DNA from: Chloroflexota bacterium | GTDB taxonomy: Bacteria; Chloroflexota; UBA5177; JANWHV01 | Reading direction: 5' to 3' | Length of the DNA stretch: 6,346 nt | Assembly: GCA_025450255.1 (NCBI GenBank) | Contig: JANWHV010000195.1 | Location: 1 to 6,346, forward strand | Part shown: positions 1 to 6,213 of the stretch, one piece after another | Layout of the letters: each line of letters starts with the position of its first letter | Position numbering within the stretch: position 1 is the stretch's first letter | The notes under the pieces: model-generated | Seen by the model: the letters and a program-made list of their open reading frames with translations, nothing else | Database searches by the model: none | Told to the model about the DNA's origin: nothing | Position numbers and translations under genes: made by a program

Positions 1-30
1 CCGAATGAACGCGTGCGGCTGGCCGAATAG
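1..30 (+). CDS. Possible C-terminal scrap of a gene running in from the left edge
   Basis: The frame beginning at base 1 is open for nine codons (PNERVRLAE) and ends in TAG at 28-30. The residues are charged and protein-like, and the orientation would converge on the TIM-barrel gene. Nine codons are too few to separate a real C-terminus from chance, and no function can be inferred. Confidence 0.2.
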   Translation, partial: PNERVRLAE

Positions 31-306
31 ACTGCAATCGTCAGGAGGTGATCACACGGCGACCGCACATCTTTCAATCGGGCCGACTCCCTGGAACAAA
101 CAACAATGGACGAGCCAAATCAAGCAGACCGCTACAGCGCGCGAATGATGTCCGGCTATCCGCAACCTAACCGAACCTGCGTGGCCCGATACGGCTTCAA
201 GCATACCACAGTGTACCCCGTGTTCATTGCCTGAACGAAGACGATACTGACCGTCATAAACTCGGTAGGCTGGCTACGACACGATTTTGTCGGACAACTC
301 ACGAAA
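31..306. other. Left intergenic region with no convincing gene
   Basis: No reading frame here looks like a conserved protein. It holds an 11-base perfect Shine-Dalgarno-like sequence, AGGAGGTGATC at 43-53, with no ATG, GTG or TTG at normal spacing downstream. It also holds a weak 42-codon plus-strand ORF (106-234). A short inverted repeat CGACA/TGTCG near 276-292 lies about 15-30 bases past the stop codon of the minus-strand TIM-barrel gene. It has only five base pairs and no U-tract, so I do not call it a terminator. Confidence 0.5.
106..234 (+). CDS. Weak candidate small ORF, 42 codons
   Basis: An ATG at 106 opens a 42-codon frame ending in TGA at 232-234, reading MDEPNQADRYSARMMSGYP and then a mixed hydrophobic tail ending VYPVFIA. 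There is no good ribosome binding site: the nearest purine run is GGAA, about 10 bases upstream. There is no membrane segment or recognisable motif. The composition is not obviously random, but length and lack of start signals make it more likely spurious than real. Confidence 0.12.
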   Translation: MDEPNQADRYSARMMSGYPQPNRTCVARYGFKHTTVYPVFIA

Positions 307-1035
307 CTACCGCGATTGGTCGGCGCGCTGCTCAAGAGCTTCAAGATAATTCGCCAGCAGGGACGGAGCCGATGAACCGCCGATCTGGATCAGGAGCGCA
401 TCCGCGCCCAAATGCTCAGCCGCGGCGGCGGCGCTAGGCGGAAGCCACGAACTCACCTTGAGCAGAACAGGGTTCTTGACGAATGAACTCAGAGCCCGTA
501 ACCGCAGCGCGTCAAGATATGTGATCTCGGATCGATCATCTTTCACGGTGTCAATCAAGACAGCATCGACATTGAGACCGCCGATTCCCAGGGCGAGCTG
601 AAGGTCCAGGCTGTACGGTACAGTCAGCACGCGTGCGGGTCGCGGCCAGGCCATCGAGGCCACGGGAGCATCCAGGGGCAATCGCACCCAGTCGGCGCCG
701 GCATCCGCGACTGCCTCCGCGAGGGCGGCATCGGCATCCTTTACCGTGACTCCTACCGGCCCGCTGAAGCGGGATACGGCATCGGCGACGACCGTGGCGT
801 CTTTCGCGCCATGAACGCTGATTTCCAGTGCATCCACGCCGGCGCTCAGCGCCGCGCCAAGCGCGTCGCCATCCGCGGCCGATAGTGTCGCGATGACCGC
901 GGTGACGCGCTTTCGCCCCTTGTCCACGGATCGAAAGCCTACGGAGGCGCCGCCATGGCTGCCTGCCAGGTTTCGGATCATGTCGACGAGTTTGCTCGGC
1001 TTACGCACTGGCCCGCCATGTGAAAACGTATTCAT
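307..1035 (-). CDS. TIM-barrel-like protein of unknown function
   Basis: A 242-residue soluble protein with no signal peptide or membrane segment. Eight short hydrophobic strands alternate with alanine-rich helices, as expected of a (beta/alpha)8 barrel: near residues 45-51 (VTAVIAT), 68-74 (DALEISV), 94-98, 115-119, 134-139, 157-163 (DAVLIDT), 189-194 (PVLLKV) and 213-218 (ALLIQI). Polar residues at strand ends, where barrel enzymes place active sites, include K99-D100, D162-T163, K165-D166, K193 and the glycine-rich IGGSS at 218-222, a possible phosphate-binding loop. The DT-x-KD stretch after strand 6 loosely recalls the MfnB/DUF556 (formylfuranyl-methyl phosphate synthase) family. The Asp-to-Lys spacing differs, so this is only a hint. 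The ATG at 1035 follows GAGGAA at a normal distance. The gene lies 108 bases downstream of topA on the same strand and may share its transcript. Coding status is well supported; function is not. Confidence 0.85.
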   Translation of the reverse strand: MNTFSHGGPVRKPSKLVDMIRNLAGSHGGASVGFRSVDKGRKRVTAVIATLSAADGDALGAALSAGVDALEISVHGAKDATVVADAVSRFSGPVGVTVKDADAALAEAVADAGADWVRLPLDAPVASMAWPRPARVLTVPYSLDLQLALGIGGLNVDAVLIDTVKDDRSEITYLDALRLRALSSFVKNPVLLKVSSWLPPSAAAAAEHLGADALLIQIGGSSAPSLLANYLEALEQRADQSR

Positions 1036-1134
1036 TCTCTATTTCCTCGTCGTAGTATCGCCGGGCGGTTGTTCGGAAGAGCGGCGCAGGCGAGCGCGCA
1101 AAAGCTAAGCGCGGCCCTCGCCCTGGTGTCGCGT

Positions 1135-1155
1135 GTGCCGGCGCTATGCCGGCAC
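1135..1155 (-). terminator. Hairpin overlapping the topA stop codon
   Basis: A perfect 8-bp inverted repeat, GTGCCGGC (1135-1142) and GCCGGCAC (1148-1155), encloses a five-base loop that contains the topA TAG codon at 1144-1146. The stem is very GC-rich, but no U-tract follows it on the minus strand. It could be a weak terminator or attenuator between topA and the downstream TIM-barrel gene, or a 3'-end stabilising structure. It is equally possible that it is a chance product of GC-rich coding sequence. Confidence 0.3.
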
Positions 1156-3516
1156 CGGATCCTTCGCCGCGCCCTCCGTTATCGCCACAACCGTTTTGCA
1201 TTTTGGAAAGCCCGTGCAGCCTAGGAAAGGATTGCCCGCGTTCGAGCCCTTCCGCGCAATTCGCACCGTCATCGGCTTGCCACAATTCGGACAGGGCGTA
1301 GCCGCGGCGATGGCCGCGAGCGCCGGATCCACCTTCGCAGGCTCCGACGCCTTGCCGTCGATGGATACAATCCCGCGGCAATTCGGGTAATTGCCACAAC
1401 CCCAGAACGCGTTGCCCCGCCCACGGCCGCGGAACGCCTGCCGAAGCACCATCGGTCCGCCACAATTTGGACACGTGGGCGCCTCGGCGCCATCCGGCGC
1501 CACGAGCGCCGGCTTGGGAGGTTTGTACTTGCACTCGGGATAGTTACTGCAAGAGATAAACTCGCCGAATTGTCCGGCCCGCTTGACGAGATCACCCCCG
1601 CAATCCGGGCACCTCTCACCGGTGGGCTCAGGGGCGGGTCCCTCCACGCGCTTCCTCCCCGCGTCGACCGCCTCAGCCACCGCGGGCAAGAACACGTCGG
1701 CGAACCGCTGGAGCATTTCGCGCGAGTTCTGCTGCCGATCCGCCACCCGGTCCAGGTCTTCCTCGACGCGAGCGGTGAAGGCCGGATCGACCAAATCGGG
1801 AATCCGTTCCCGCGCCCAATCCGTAACCGTCAAAGCCAGCGGAGTCGCCTTCAGAGCGCGCCCCTCTTTTACCGCATAGCCCCGCTCGACGATCACATCA
1901 ATAGTTGGAGCATACGTGCTTGGCCTGCCCACGCCGCGATCCTCCAGAGCCTTGACTAGCGACGCCTCGGTGAAACGCGGCGGTGGCTTGGTCTCGTGGC
2001 GTTCGGTGTCGCCGTCTCTGGCGGAAACATGCTCACCTGTCCTGAGATCGGGTAGCTCGTGTTCGTCGTCACTCTCGTCGTCATCTCGAAAAGCCACCAC
2101 GTCGAGCCAACCGGCAAACATGACACGCGACGAATGAGCACGCGCCGCGCAGGCGCATCCCTCGGCGCTTATCTCGGCGCTCCGGCGATCGTAGACAGCA
2201 TCGGCCGCCTGGCAGGCAAGGAAACGCCGCCGTATCAACTGATAGAGTCGCCGCGCATCCTCGTCCAGATCAGAACCGACCGCCTCGACGGCAGGATCGG
2301 TTGGGCGGATACATTCATGCGCGCCCTGCGCTCCGGCCTTGTTCGTGTAGTGACGCGGTGCATCAGGCAGGAACCGCGGCCCCCAGGTGGCCTGGATCAC
2401 CGCCCTGGCGGCCGTAATCGCATCGCCGGAAATCGCTACGCTGTCGGTTCGCATATAGGTAATGAAGCCGCGCTCATAGAGTGCCTGCGCCGCGGACATG
2501 GCGCGTTTTGGACTGAACCCCAGATTCGTGCCAGCAGATTGCTGTAGAGTGCTGGTAATAAACGGCGGCTGAGGTCGACGCCGTGTTTGCGCGCGTTCCA
2601 CCTTCTCGATCCGCCACCCGCGTCCCAGGGCGTGTTCCAGCGCCGCCCTGGCGGAGGCCTCGTCGCGGAGGACAGGCGGCGCGTCGTCCGACAGCTTGAG
2701 GTCCACGCCGTCAAGAAGCCGCAGGTCGGCGCTGAACCGTGTACCGTCTTTGCGCTCCAATTGCAGCCGCACCGTCCAGTACTCGCGAATGTCAAACGCC
2801 GTGATTTCGCGTTCACGATCCGCGACGAGTGCCATGGCCACACTTTGCACTCTCCCGGCGGACAAGCCGCGGCGGACAGTCCGCCAGAGCGCCGGCGATG
2901 CCTTGTATCCCACCATGCGGTCGAGCACCCTGCGCGCTTCCTGGGCCTCGACCAGTCCGCCATCAATGCGCCGAGGATTCGCGAGCGCCTCGCGGATAGC
3001 GCGCGGCGTAATCTCATGGAACTCGAGCCGCTCGGGATCGTTGGCATGCAACAGTCTGGCGACGTGCCAGCCTATAGCCTCGCCTTCCCGATCGGGGTCG
3101 GTGGCGATTATCACGCGGTCGGCGTGCCGCGCGGCGTCTTTCAGCGCGGCAATATCCTTTGCCTTGCGCGATGGTACCTCGTACACCGGTTCAAAGGTGC
3201 CCTCGTCGTATCCAAGGCCCTTTTCCGGTAAGTCGGCGACGTGACCCTTGCTTGCCATCACCGTATATCGTGGTCCCAGGATTGTGCTAATCGTTCTGGC
3301 CTTGGTCGGCGATTCGACGATGACCAGGGTCGATCCCCTCCCCGTGGGGTCGGGTCCTGACGTTTTCGCGGGCCCTTTTGCCCTGGTGCTTGCCGTCATT
3401 GCCTTACTGGTCGCTGGGGCGGCAGCGGCCTTTTTCGCGCCCTTCTTGGATTGGGCGTCTCGTTCTGTTGATTTCTTTCGTGGGGTGGGAGGACTCCCAC
3501 CGCGTACCGTGGACAA
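1144..3516 (-). CDS. topA: DNA topoisomerase I (type IA), omega protein
   Basis: Relaxes negatively supercoiled DNA by single-strand passage through a transient 5'-phosphotyrosine link, using Mg2+. Numbered from TTG at 3516 (790 residues): a Lys/Ala/Ser-rich tail at 1-62; a Toprim domain opening TLVIVESPTKA with catalytic E68 and the metal-binding DPDREGE (D140, D142, E144); SAGRVQS at 219-225; active-site Y354 with R356 in GFITYMRTDS; H400 in GAHECIRPTD; and the conserved RFTEASLVKALEDRGVGRPS near 514-533. Three C-terminal four-cysteine zinc repeats follow: C636/C639/C656/C662, C682/C685/C707/C713 and C742/C745/C767/C773. All catalytic residues are present. Start choice: the longest frame begins with GTG at 3525, but that GTG sits inside a strong ribosome binding site (GAGGTGA) lying five bases before the in-frame TTG at 3516, so I prefer TTG; the difference is three residues. 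The basic tail is unusual, since most TopA proteins begin almost directly at the Toprim strand. I see no consensus promoter in the 164 bases upstream. Confidence 0.98.
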   Translation of the reverse strand: MSTVRGGSPPTPRKKSTERDAQSKKGAKKAAAAPATSKAMTASTRAKGPAKTSGPDPTGRGSTLVIVESPTKARTISTILGPRYTVMASKGHVADLPEKGLGYDEGTFEPVYEVPSRKAKDIAALKDAARHADRVIIATDPDREGEAIGWHVARLLHANDPERLEFHEITPRAIREALANPRRIDGGLVEAQEARRVLDRMVGYKASPALWRTVRRGLSAGRVQSVAMALVADREREITAFDIREYWTVRLQLERKDGTRFSADLRLLDGVDLKLSDDAPPVLRDEASARAALEHALGRGWRIEKVERAQTRRRPQPPFITSTLQQSAGTNLGFSPKRAMSAAQALYERGFITYMRTDSVAISGDAITAARAVIQATWGPRFLPDAPRHYTNKAGAQGAHECIRPTDPAVEAVGSDLDEDARRLYQLIRRRFLACQAADAVYDRRSAEISAEGCACAARAHSSRVMFAGWLDVVAFRDDDESDDEHELPDLRTGEHVSARDGDTERHETKPPPRFTEASLVKALEDRGVGRPSTYAPTIDVIVERGYAVKEGRALKATPLALTVTDWARERIPDLVDPAFTARVEEDLDRVADRQQNSREMLQRFADVFLPAVAEAVDAGRKRVEGPAPEPTGERCPDCGGDLVKRAGQFGEFISCSNYPECKYKPPKPALVAPDGAEAPTCPNCGGPMVLRQAFRGRGRGNAFWGCGNYPNCRGIVSIDGKASEPAKVDPALAAIAAATPCPNCGKPMTVRIARKGSNAGNPFLGCTGFPKCKTVVAITEGAAKDPVPA

Positions 3517-3517
3517 A

Positions 3518-3528
3518 GGTGTCACCTC
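3518..3528 (-). promoter_or_regulatory. Ribosome binding site that decides the topA start
   Basis: On the minus strand GAGGTGA matches seven consecutive bases of the consensus complementary to the 16S rRNA 3' end, and lies five bases before TTG at 3516-3514. The upstream GTG at 3525 is contained in this element and has no purine-rich site of its own. This supports translation from TTG. Confidence 0.6.
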
Positions 3529-3689
3529 AGTTCGCCAAGTTTAGATCTAATGGCCAGGATTCCCATGTCGTACACACAGTAACGGTACCTGGCTCCGTAT
3601 CACCATACCAGACATGCGCTATCCCGTTCGTCTGGTCTATTGTGCGTAACCGTTTGAGGGTACGCAAGTCCGGATGCGGAAATGTGTGC
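3526..3689. other. Gap between the cupin gene and topA
   Basis: This non-coding stretch should hold the cupin 3' end and the topA promoter. Two inverted repeats are visible. GCGTAACC (3644-3651) and GGGTACGC (3658-3665) pair over eight positions with one mismatch and a six-base loop, 25-45 bases beyond the cupin stop. ACCAGAC (3607-3613) pairs perfectly with GTCTGGT (3630-3636) around a 16-base loop. Neither is followed by a U-tract on the minus strand. No clear -35/-10 pair for topA is visible; TAAACT about 10 bases upstream of the Shine-Dalgarno is a poor -10 match. Confidence 0.5.
3644..3665 (-). terminator. Weak hairpin downstream of the cupin gene
   Basis: The imperfect 8-bp stem GCGTACCC/GGTTACGC, as read on the minus strand, has a six-base loop and begins about 25 bases past the cupin TAA. 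Position fits transcription termination or 3'-end protection, but the stem has a mismatch and lacks a U-tract. Confidence 0.3.
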
Positions 3690-4109
3690 TTATTTATTCA
3701 TCACCCGATCCAGCATTTCCTTGAAACCAGAGCGCGGTGGCGAAAATATATCCAATGCAATGCATGGCTTGTCAAAGCTGCGAGCGCCGTGCGGCACATT
3801 AGGCGGGACCACGTAATACGTACCGGGCCTTATGATGCGCTTGACTCCGTTGAGCTCGAACTCAAACTCGCCCTCGATGGACGTGCCAATTTGCTCCTCG
3901 GCATGCTGGTGTACCGGCGCCACGGTGTTCGGATCGAAGTAGACGTAGTTGATAAGCAAATTGGTGCCAAACACCGGCCTGAAGCGCAGGCCGTTACCTA
4001 ATGGTACGAACGGAATATCGTCAATGGATGCAAACATTGACGGATGCGCGGGATCTTCCTGAACGATCCGTTCGCCTTCTACGAAGTACTCGCCGGCCGC
4101 GTCGTTCAT
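3690..4109 (-). CDS. Small single-domain cupin protein
   Basis: A 139-residue protein with one cupin beta-barrel domain. The first cupin motif spans about 64-85: H67-x-H69, an acidic pair E71-E72, Q73 and G80, within APVHQHAEEQIGTSIEGEF. The second spans about 96-108, with G96, P102, P103, N104 and H107 (PPNVPHG). H67, H69, Q73 (or a neighbouring Glu) and H107 would bind one divalent metal. Small cupins of this type are variously sugar isomerases, dioxygenases, ligand sensors or uncharacterised, and the sequence does not choose among them. There is no fused DNA-binding domain, so it is not a cupin-type regulator by itself. The ATG at 4109 is preceded by AAAGGGG seven bases upstream, a good ribosome binding site. 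It is divergent from the HEAT-repeat gene and probably has its own promoter. Domain call firm, substrate unknown. Confidence 0.93.
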   Translation of the reverse strand: MNDAAGEYFVEGERIVQEDPAHPSMFASIDDIPFVPLGNGLRFRPVFGTNLLINYVYFDPNTVAPVHQHAEEQIGTSIEGEFEFELNGVKRIIRPGTYYVVPPNVPHGARSFDKPCIALDIFSPPRSGFKEMLDRVMNK

Positions 4110-4210
4110 AAGCTAGCCCCTTTCACCATCGATGCAGCTGCCTAAATATGTCGTCGACGGGTTGTTACGCGCCGGCGCCGTGTACCGCGCAGTCCTGTAC
4201 CCTTAACGGT
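4110..4210. promoter_or_regulatory. Divergent intergenic region between cupin and HEAT-repeat genes
   Basis: This roughly 100-base region must hold the cupin promoter and probably that of the HEAT-repeat gene. Visible elements are the cupin Shine-Dalgarno (AAAGGGG on minus, 4117-4123), a GC palindrome GCGCCGGCGC near 4169-4178, and a direct repeat TGTACC at 4181-4186 and 4196-4201 spaced one and a half helical turns apart. On the plus strand TACCCT at 4198-4203 is a mediocre -10-like hexamer that would place transcription start at or next to ATG 4211, giving a leaderless message. No convincing -35 accompanies it. Confidence 0.35.
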
Positions 4211-4903
4211 ATGGATGAGGATACAACAGCATTGGTTGTAATGCTGCGCACCACGCGCAGAGCGCCCATGCGCCTGGAACTGGCGCGGCAACTTGCGGAG
4301 AAACGCGACCCGCATCTCGCCCCCGTGCTTCTTGAGCTGCTCGACTCCGCGAACGACGCGCGCATCGTCCCCGTCGTCACCGTTGCCATTGATGGCTTGC
4401 AAGCCCTGGGCGCCGCCGTCGCGCCCTACGCGCTAGATATCCTTCACGATCACCTCGATCCCAGGCGTCCGTTCATGCCATTGCTTCTCGCCTCGGCCCT
4501 GGGTGAACGCGCCGTGCCGATCTTGATTGACGCCCTCGACGACGACAACGCCGAGGTCGCGATTAATGCCGCGACGCAACTCGGGCAGTTACGATCGCGC
4601 CGAGCATTTGAGCCGTTACGCGCGTTGCTGGACGACGAGCGGAAACCTAACACGCTGCGCGGCGTCGCGGCCGCGGCGCTCGGCGCGTCGCGCGATCCGC
4701 GCGCGCTGCCGTTACTGGCGGAATTATCCACCACGAACGATCCAGACTTATTGGCGGGCGCCATCGACGGCCTGTCAGACTTGAGAGATCCGGCTGGGGC
4801 CGGCATTCTGGAGGCAATCCTCGCGCGGCCACATCTCGACGCGAATACGAATCGGGCCGTACGCCTCGGCCTCCTTGCCATGGAGCGCTATCGCTCGCGC
4901 TGA
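4211..4903 (+). CDS. HEAT-repeat (PBS-lyase-like) protein
   Basis: A 230-residue all-helical repeat protein. Tandem units of about 30-35 residues recur: roughly 21-45 (LELARQLAEKRDPHLAPVL), 50-80, 85-111 (ending AVPILIDALDDDN), 112-141 (AEVAINAATQLGQLRSRRA), 148-172 (LRGVAAAALGASRDPRALP), 180-204 and 210-228. The pattern of an alanine-rich helix, then R/D-P turn, then L-P-L-L helix matches HEAT/EZ-HEAT repeats, which form superhelical scaffolds for protein binding. The family includes phycobilin lyases, but no lyase-specific feature is visible and a generic adaptor is more likely. The frame extends upstream to ATG 4148, but those 21 codons (MSSTGCYAPAPCTAQSCTLNG) look unlike the rest, with four cysteines and no repeat. 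ATG 4211 is therefore preferred, although it lacks a Shine-Dalgarno and would be leaderless. It is the only plus-strand gene called with confidence and it converges on the sigma gene. Confidence 0.87.
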   Translation: MDEDTTALVVMLRTTRRAPMRLELARQLAEKRDPHLAPVLLELLDSANDARIVPVVTVAIDGLQALGAAVAPYALDILHDHLDPRRPFMPLLLASALGERAVPILIDALDDDNAEVAINAATQLGQLRSRRAFEPLRALLDDERKPNTLRGVAAAALGASRDPRALPLLAELSTTNDPDLLAGAIDGLSDLRDPAGAGILEAILARPHLDANTNRAVRLGLLAMERYRSR

Positions 4904-4957
4904 CTGTGGCTCGCTCAGAAGACCACGCCTATGAATCATGCGAAGGACCTGAAACGT

Positions 4958-4985
4958 CGAATGGGCGCCCCCTGGCGCCCATTCG
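4958..4985. terminator. Bidirectional hairpin between convergent HEAT and sigma genes
   Basis: CGAATGGGCGCC (4958-4969) and GGCGCCCATTCG (4974-4985) form a perfect 12-bp stem with a four-base loop (CCCT). It lies 55 bases after the HEAT-gene stop and 26 bases after the sigma-gene stop, the classic position for a shared terminator. The U-tract is absent on the plus strand and weak on the minus strand (ACGTTTC), so it may work through stem strength, with Rho, or as an RNA-end stabiliser. Confidence 0.7.
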
Positions 4986-5010
4986 TAATGCTCAAGTATG
5001 TACGCGAGAA

Positions 5011-6006
5011 TTAGCCGAGATATTCTCGCAGGCTCTCGATTTCTTGCAGGCCACGGATACGATTGAGCGCCTGAGCCTCAATCTGCCGGATACGCTCGCG
5101 TGTAAGACCAAACTCGCGGCTCACCTCCATCAGAGTGCGGCTGCGCCCGTCGGTAATGCCGTACCGCAGTTCCAGGACCTGGCGTTCGCGGTCTGGTAGA
5201 CGGTTCAGCAGCGTACTCACGTCATGGCGCATGGTGCTTTCCACCGCACTTTCAACCGGCGAGGTCGCGCCCGTATCTTCCGTGAAATCGCCAAGCGTAT
5301 GCTCGTCATCGCTACCGAGTGTCGTCTCCAGTGATATTGGCTGCTGCACCACATGCATGAGGCCGGCCACCTTTTCAGGCGTCATGCCGACTTCCTCACT
5401 GATGCTTTCCGCGGTCGGATCCTCGCCCAGCTCCTGGCGGAGGTAGTCAACCGCCGCGCTGAGCTTGCTCATTTCCTCATAGACATGAACGGGCACGCGA
5501 ATCGTGCGCCCGCGGTCGGAGAGGGCACGAGTCACCGCCTGGCGAATCCACCAAACAGCGTAGGTGCTGAAGCGATAGCCCTTGCGGTAGTCAAACTTTT
5601 CCACGGCGCGAATAAGCCCGATATTTCCTTCCTGGATCAGATCCAGGAGGGGAAAACCCTGGTTCAAATAATGCTTCGCGACACTGACCACCAGGCGGAG
5701 ATTTGCTTCGATCATGCGCCGCTTCGCGCCCTCGTCACCCTCCTCGATCCGCTTTGCAAGCTCAATTTCTTGCTTCGGCGTGATACGCGGAATCTTGGCA
5801 ATCTCTCGCAGATAGTTCGCGACGCTGTCGACGACGACGCTATGCTCGGCAACCTCTTCCGGCTGATCCGCCTGCTCCGTGCTAAGCTCCGGCAAATCTT
5901 CTCGAGGTGCCTTGCGACGCAATGGGAGGATGCGCTTTACACGAGCAGGGGCTCGCTCCTCAACCGCATCCTGACGCGCCGGCGCCTGCGTTTCCAACTC
6001 TATCAT
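5011..6006 (-). CDS. rpoD: Primary-type sigma-70 factor (RpoD/SigA), lacking region 1.1
   Basis: Directs RNA polymerase to housekeeping-type promoters. Numbered from ATG 6006 (331 residues): a basic then acidic low-complexity N-terminus at 1-57; region 1.2 at about 60-87 ([14 protein letters not shown]); region 2.1 at 92-113; the core-binding region 2.2 at 122-139 ([18 protein letters not shown]); regions 2.3/2.4 at 144-165 with [13 protein letters not shown]; region 3 at about 170-215; the 3.2 finger near 233-244 (GDFTED); and region 4.2 helix-turn-helix at 291-318 ([17 protein letters not shown]). Q156 and T159 correspond to the E. coli sigma-70 residues that read the -10 element, and R303, E304 and R307 to those that read the -35. 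Recognition of TTGACA/TATAAT is therefore expected, and the gene's own promoter fits. Region 1.1 is missing, as in several phyla and in group 2 sigma factors, so a paralogous group 2 role cannot be excluded. Start choice: TTG at 6012 lies only four bases from the GGAG site, while ATG 6006 lies ten bases from it; I prefer ATG. Confidence 0.95.
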   Translation of the reverse strand: MIELETQAPARQDAVEERAPARVKRILPLRRKAPREDLPELSTEQADQPEEVAEHSVVVDSVANYLREIAKIPRITPKQEIELAKRIEEGDEGAKRRMIEANLRLVVSVAKHYLNQGFPLLDLIQEGNIGLIRAVEKFDYRKGYRFSTYAVWWIRQAVTRALSDRGRTIRVPVHVYEEMSKLSAAVDYLRQELGEDPTAESISEEVGMTPEKVAGLMHVVQQPISLETTLGSDDEHTLGDFTEDTGATSPVESAVESTMRHDVSTLLNRLPDRERQVLELRYGITDGRSRTLMEVSREFGLTRERIRQIEAQALNRIRGLQEIESLREYLG

Positions 6007-6016
6007 GCGCAATTAT

Positions 6017-6046
6017 CTCCAGACAGGTGAAACGCGCCTGTTTCTG
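6017..6046 (-). promoter_or_regulatory. Hairpin abutting the sigma-gene ribosome binding site
   Basis: On the minus strand ACAGG (6041-6037) can pair with CCTGT (6027-6023), extended by CAG/CTG around a two-base bulge. The structure ends directly against the GGAG Shine-Dalgarno at 6020-6017. An overlapping alternative stem, GAAAC (6044-6040) with GTTTC (6033-6029), excludes the first. These two short competing stems could modulate access to the ribosome binding site. They are only five base pairs each, so chance is a fair explanation. Confidence 0.3.
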
Positions 6047-6120
6047 CCACCACGTACAATCACACGCCGCGCGTTCCGCGTGCCGAAGCCATATACATGA
6101 TACATGGCGATTGTCGCTGA

Positions 6121-6133
6121 AAATACAGTATTT
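6121..6133. promoter_or_regulatory. Operator-like palindrome at the sigma-gene transcription start
   Basis: AAATAC-A-GTATTT is a perfect 6-bp palindrome around one central base. It lies about 6-18 bases downstream of the predicted start point on the minus strand, where a bound repressor would block transcription. It is AT-rich in a GC-rich genome. No specific regulator is recognised; it is not a canonical LexA, Fur or HrcA site. Confidence 0.4.
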
Positions 6134-6145
6134 CGGTTCAATCTA

Positions 6146-6174
6146 ATAATACTGCTGGAAGAGAATCTTGTCAA
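6146..6174 (-). promoter_or_regulatory. Near-consensus sigma-70 promoter for the sigma gene
   Basis: On the minus strand a perfect -35 TTGACA (6174-6169), an exact 17-bp spacer (6168-6152) and -10 TATTAT (6151-6146, five of six consensus bases) predict a start near 6139. It drives the sigma gene, and its sequence is the type that gene's product should recognise, suggesting self-transcription. Confidence 0.85.
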
Positions 6175-6192
6175 CGCTTTTGAGCGCACAGA

Positions 6193-6213
6193 ATTGGGTC
6201 GCGCGAGCCCAAT
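6193..6213 (-). terminator. Hairpin between right-edge gene and sigma promoter
   Basis: ATTGGG (6193-6198) and CCCAAT (6208-6213) flank the self-complementary TCGCGCGA plus one unpaired base, making a long, GC-rich hairpin. On the minus strand it lies about 65 bases past the TAG at 6279-6281 and about 20 bases before the -35 of the sigma promoter. It may therefore end transcription of the upstream gene. No U-tract follows. Confidence 0.35.

Larger units (their letters stand above)
6013..6140 (-). other. Structured 5' leader of the sigma gene
   Basis: From the predicted start near 6139 to ATG 6006 the leader is about 133 bases and holds no convincing coding sequence. Besides the hairpin next to the Shine-Dalgarno it contains an 8-bp stem with one G-U pair (GCCAUGUA/UAUAUGGC, 6108-6088, loop UCAUG) and a GC-rich CACGC/GCGTG pairing near 6064-6083. 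No known riboswitch or T-box signature is recognised. Confidence 0.4.

Noticed and set aside
43..53. AGGAGGTGATC, complementary to the very 3' end of 16S rRNA, read either as a strong ribosome binding site or as the end of an rRNA gene
   Set aside because: No start codon lies at usable spacing on the plus strand. On the minus strand the bases preceding GATCACCTCCT bear no resemblance to the conserved 16S 3' helix.
156..344. 62-codon minus-strand ORF at the left side
   Set aside because: It overlaps the end of the TIM-barrel gene in another frame and has no recognisable protein character or ribosome binding site.
1001..1534. 177-codon minus-strand ORF spanning the topA 3' end and the gap downstream
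   Set aside because: It is a frame shadow over the TopA zinc-repeat coding region, with Gly/Arg/Trp-rich noise and no domain.
4148..4210. Cysteine-containing 21-residue leader considered as a lipoprotein or metal-binding N-terminus of the HEAT protein
   Set aside because: There is no hydrophobic signal segment and no lipobox. The stretch looks like translated intergenic DNA overlapping promoter-like sequence.
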